The position numbers and the translations under genes are program-made. A model generated the notes under the pieces. The model ran no database searches. It was not told the DNA's origin and saw only the letters and a program-made list of their open reading frames with translations. Of a stretch of DNA of 64,000 nucleotides, positions 63,144 through 64,000 are shown piece by piece; position 1 is the first letter of the stretch; each line of letters starts with the position of its first letter. Origin of the DNA: Actinomycetota bacterium (GTDB lineage: Bacteria > Actinomycetota > JAHEXW01 > JAGVPG01); the NCBI GenBank assembly GCA_020052375.1, contig JAGVPG010000032.1, forward strand, positions 1 to 64,000. Direction: 5' to 3'.

Positions 63144-63593
63144 CTATTCCTGATCGGGTGGTTCCTCCGGTTCATTGTCGGGAGGTTCGATCCCAAGCCA
63201 TTTACCGATACTGGCCAGAGCGTTCTTTAATCCCTTAAGCGCTGATTCCGGCATGCGAGTAAGCTTTGCTGTTATGACAGCGATGGCATGAGCTCTGCCG
63301 CGATCTTCATCACTTTTTTTGTCCGGTTTGACTTTCGGTGTCTTTTCAGGTTTCTCGTTCTCGTCCGCCTCGTCGTTCTTTGAAGCATTGTTCTCTTTGT
63401 CGATCTTTTGCTTGTCTTCTTGACCGGGGGCCTGTTTCTCTCCCGAACCATTACCGTTTTCTGCTTTCTTCTCGAGCCCGGGCGGGTTTCCGGAACCATG
63501 TGCACCTTTGTTTTCTCCACCGTTCTTTGCTAACGCGACCGATGGTAGTAGTAACAGGATCATCACCATAACTGCGATCATCTTTTTCAACAT
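63144..63593 (-). CDS. Secreted low-complexity charged protein
   Basis: This 149-residue protein has a signal peptide (VMILLLLPSVALA), a long Asn/Gly/Lys/Glu/Asp-rich disordered stretch (about residues 25-105), and a short hydrophobic-helical tail (AVITAKLTRMPESALKGLKN ... PPDNEPEEPPDQE). No family is recognised. ATG 63593 is preceded by GGGAGG on the coding strand; GTG 63602 overlaps that site. It follows the DUF5667-like gene by 5 bases, and both share Lys/Asp/Gln-rich segments, so they probably form one operon and may act together on the surface. Confidence 0.65.
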   Translation of the reverse strand: MLKKMIAVMVMILLLLPSVALAKNGGENKGAHGSGNPPGLEKKAENGNGSGEKQAPGQEDKQKIDKENNASKNDEADENEKPEKTPKVKPDKKSDEDRGRAHAIAVITAKLTRMPESALKGLKNALASIGKWLGIEPPDNEPEEPPDQE

Positions 63594-63598
63594 CCTGA

Positions 63599-64000
63599 TC
63601 ACCTCCCGTTCTTGTTATTGTCTTTGCCATGATCCGATTTCTCGGTGGCTCCGTTATTCGATGAAGGGGCTTGTTGGTCTTTTTCTTTTTGATCATTGGA
63701 TCGGCCATCGGCCCCGTTATCTTCTTTACTTTTGTCTTCATTGGCGGGCTGGTTCTTGTCCTGCTTGTCCTTTGACTGCTCTTGCTGTGCGTTCTCGAGC
63801 CCGTGTTTTGAGGCGGCGAGGGCTCGTTCAAGGCCGTCTCTGGCATCTTCCGGGGCAGTAGCAAGAAGCCCGGCAAGGACGGCTTGCTGTCTCTCGGAAA
63901 TAGACACAAACTTGTCAAATAGCCGTTCTTTGTCCCGGCCGGATGATTCAAGTGCAAGCCGGTAGATCTCCGCTGTATCCTGCCGGAGGCCGGTAAGAGC
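63599..64000 (-). CDS. DUF5667-like protein, 3' part (continues beyond window)
   Basis: The reading frame is open to the window edge, so this is the C-terminal portion (at least 133 residues). The first visible part (EIYRLALESSGRDKERLFDKF ... LAGLLATAPEDARDGLERALAASKHGLE) is helical and resembles the DUF5667 domain found in secreted actinobacterial proteins. The rest is a Lys/Asp/Gln/Asn-rich disordered tail. An internal GTG at 63907 is not the likely start, because the frame continues upstream with coherent protein sequence. Function is unknown. Confidence 0.6.
   Translation of the reverse strand, partial: ALTGLRQDTAEIYRLALESSGRDKERLFDKFVSISERQQAVLAGLLATAPEDARDGLERALAASKHGLENAQQEQSKDKQDKNQPANEDKSKEDNGADGRSNDQKEKDQQAPSSNNGATEKSDHGKDNNKNGR

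Overview
The window is 64 kb of bacterial chromosome of moderate GC, with dense, mostly co-directional housekeeping operons. The organism is probably an uncultured anaerobe from an Actinobacteria-like or neighbouring Gram-positive-type lineage; this is inference. Supporting traits are the uvrC-rapZ-yvcK order, YerB/DUF3048, dgt-dnaG-rpoD, separate glyQ and glyS, a PEP synthase next to its regulatory kinase, a second EF-G-like GTPase, rubrerythrin and QueH. Several genes have an archaeal flavour: ApgM-type phosphoglycerate mutase, a TackOD1-like protein and an acetoin-utilisation-type deacetylase.

Layout. 1-8.05 kb: uvrA 3' end, a zinc-finger/nuclease-like protein, a processive glycosyltransferase, hisG, rubrerythrin, uvrC. 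8.05-8.46 kb: cluster of dispersed repeats. 8.8-11.9 kb: ogt-type alkyltransferase, rapZ, yvcK and an unknown coiled-coil membrane protein where whiA is often found. 11.9-18.6 kb: EF-G paralogue, DUF5666 protein, GT4 glycosyltransferase, DUF3048 protein, pdxST. 18.6-33.5 kb: one long rightward run: yebC-ruvCAB, a sugar-isomerase-like protein, a PP-loop-like protein, apgM, queH-queA, four small enzyme genes, tgt, yajC, an HD protein, secD-secF. 33.5-37.7 kb: accessory island (two related foldback elements, an HTH-nucleotidyltransferase two-gene unit, an AT-rich secreted lipoprotein) between secDF and relA. 37.7-54.2 kb: relA, glyoxalase-II-like, cdd, GNAT, era, deoC, recO, glyQS, PEP synthase and regulator, dgt, dnaG, rpoD. 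54.2-64 kb: MacB-like ABC exporter, acyltransferase, methyltransferase, flavodoxin, a tRNA-Asn(GUU) interrupted by a group I intron, an HNH protein, PAP2 phosphatase, PIG-L deacetylase lipoprotein and two low-complexity secreted proteins.

The genes cover DNA repair and recombination (UvrA, UvrC, RuvABC, RecO, alkyltransferase, MagIII-like glycosylase, exonuclease), tRNA queuosine synthesis (QueH, QueA, Tgt), translation (EF-G paralogue, Era, GlyRS), protein export (YajC, SecD, SecF), gluconeogenic carbon control (PEP synthase, its regulator, ApgM, YvcK), vitamin B6 synthesis (PdxST) and envelope functions. The strongest unusual signals are the group I intron in the tRNA-Asn anticodon loop, the paired foldback elements, the HTH-nucleotidyltransferase unit, a perfect 30-bp palindrome inside tgt, a perfect 29-bp inverted repeat before glyQ, and heptamer tandem arrays placed just upstream of genes.
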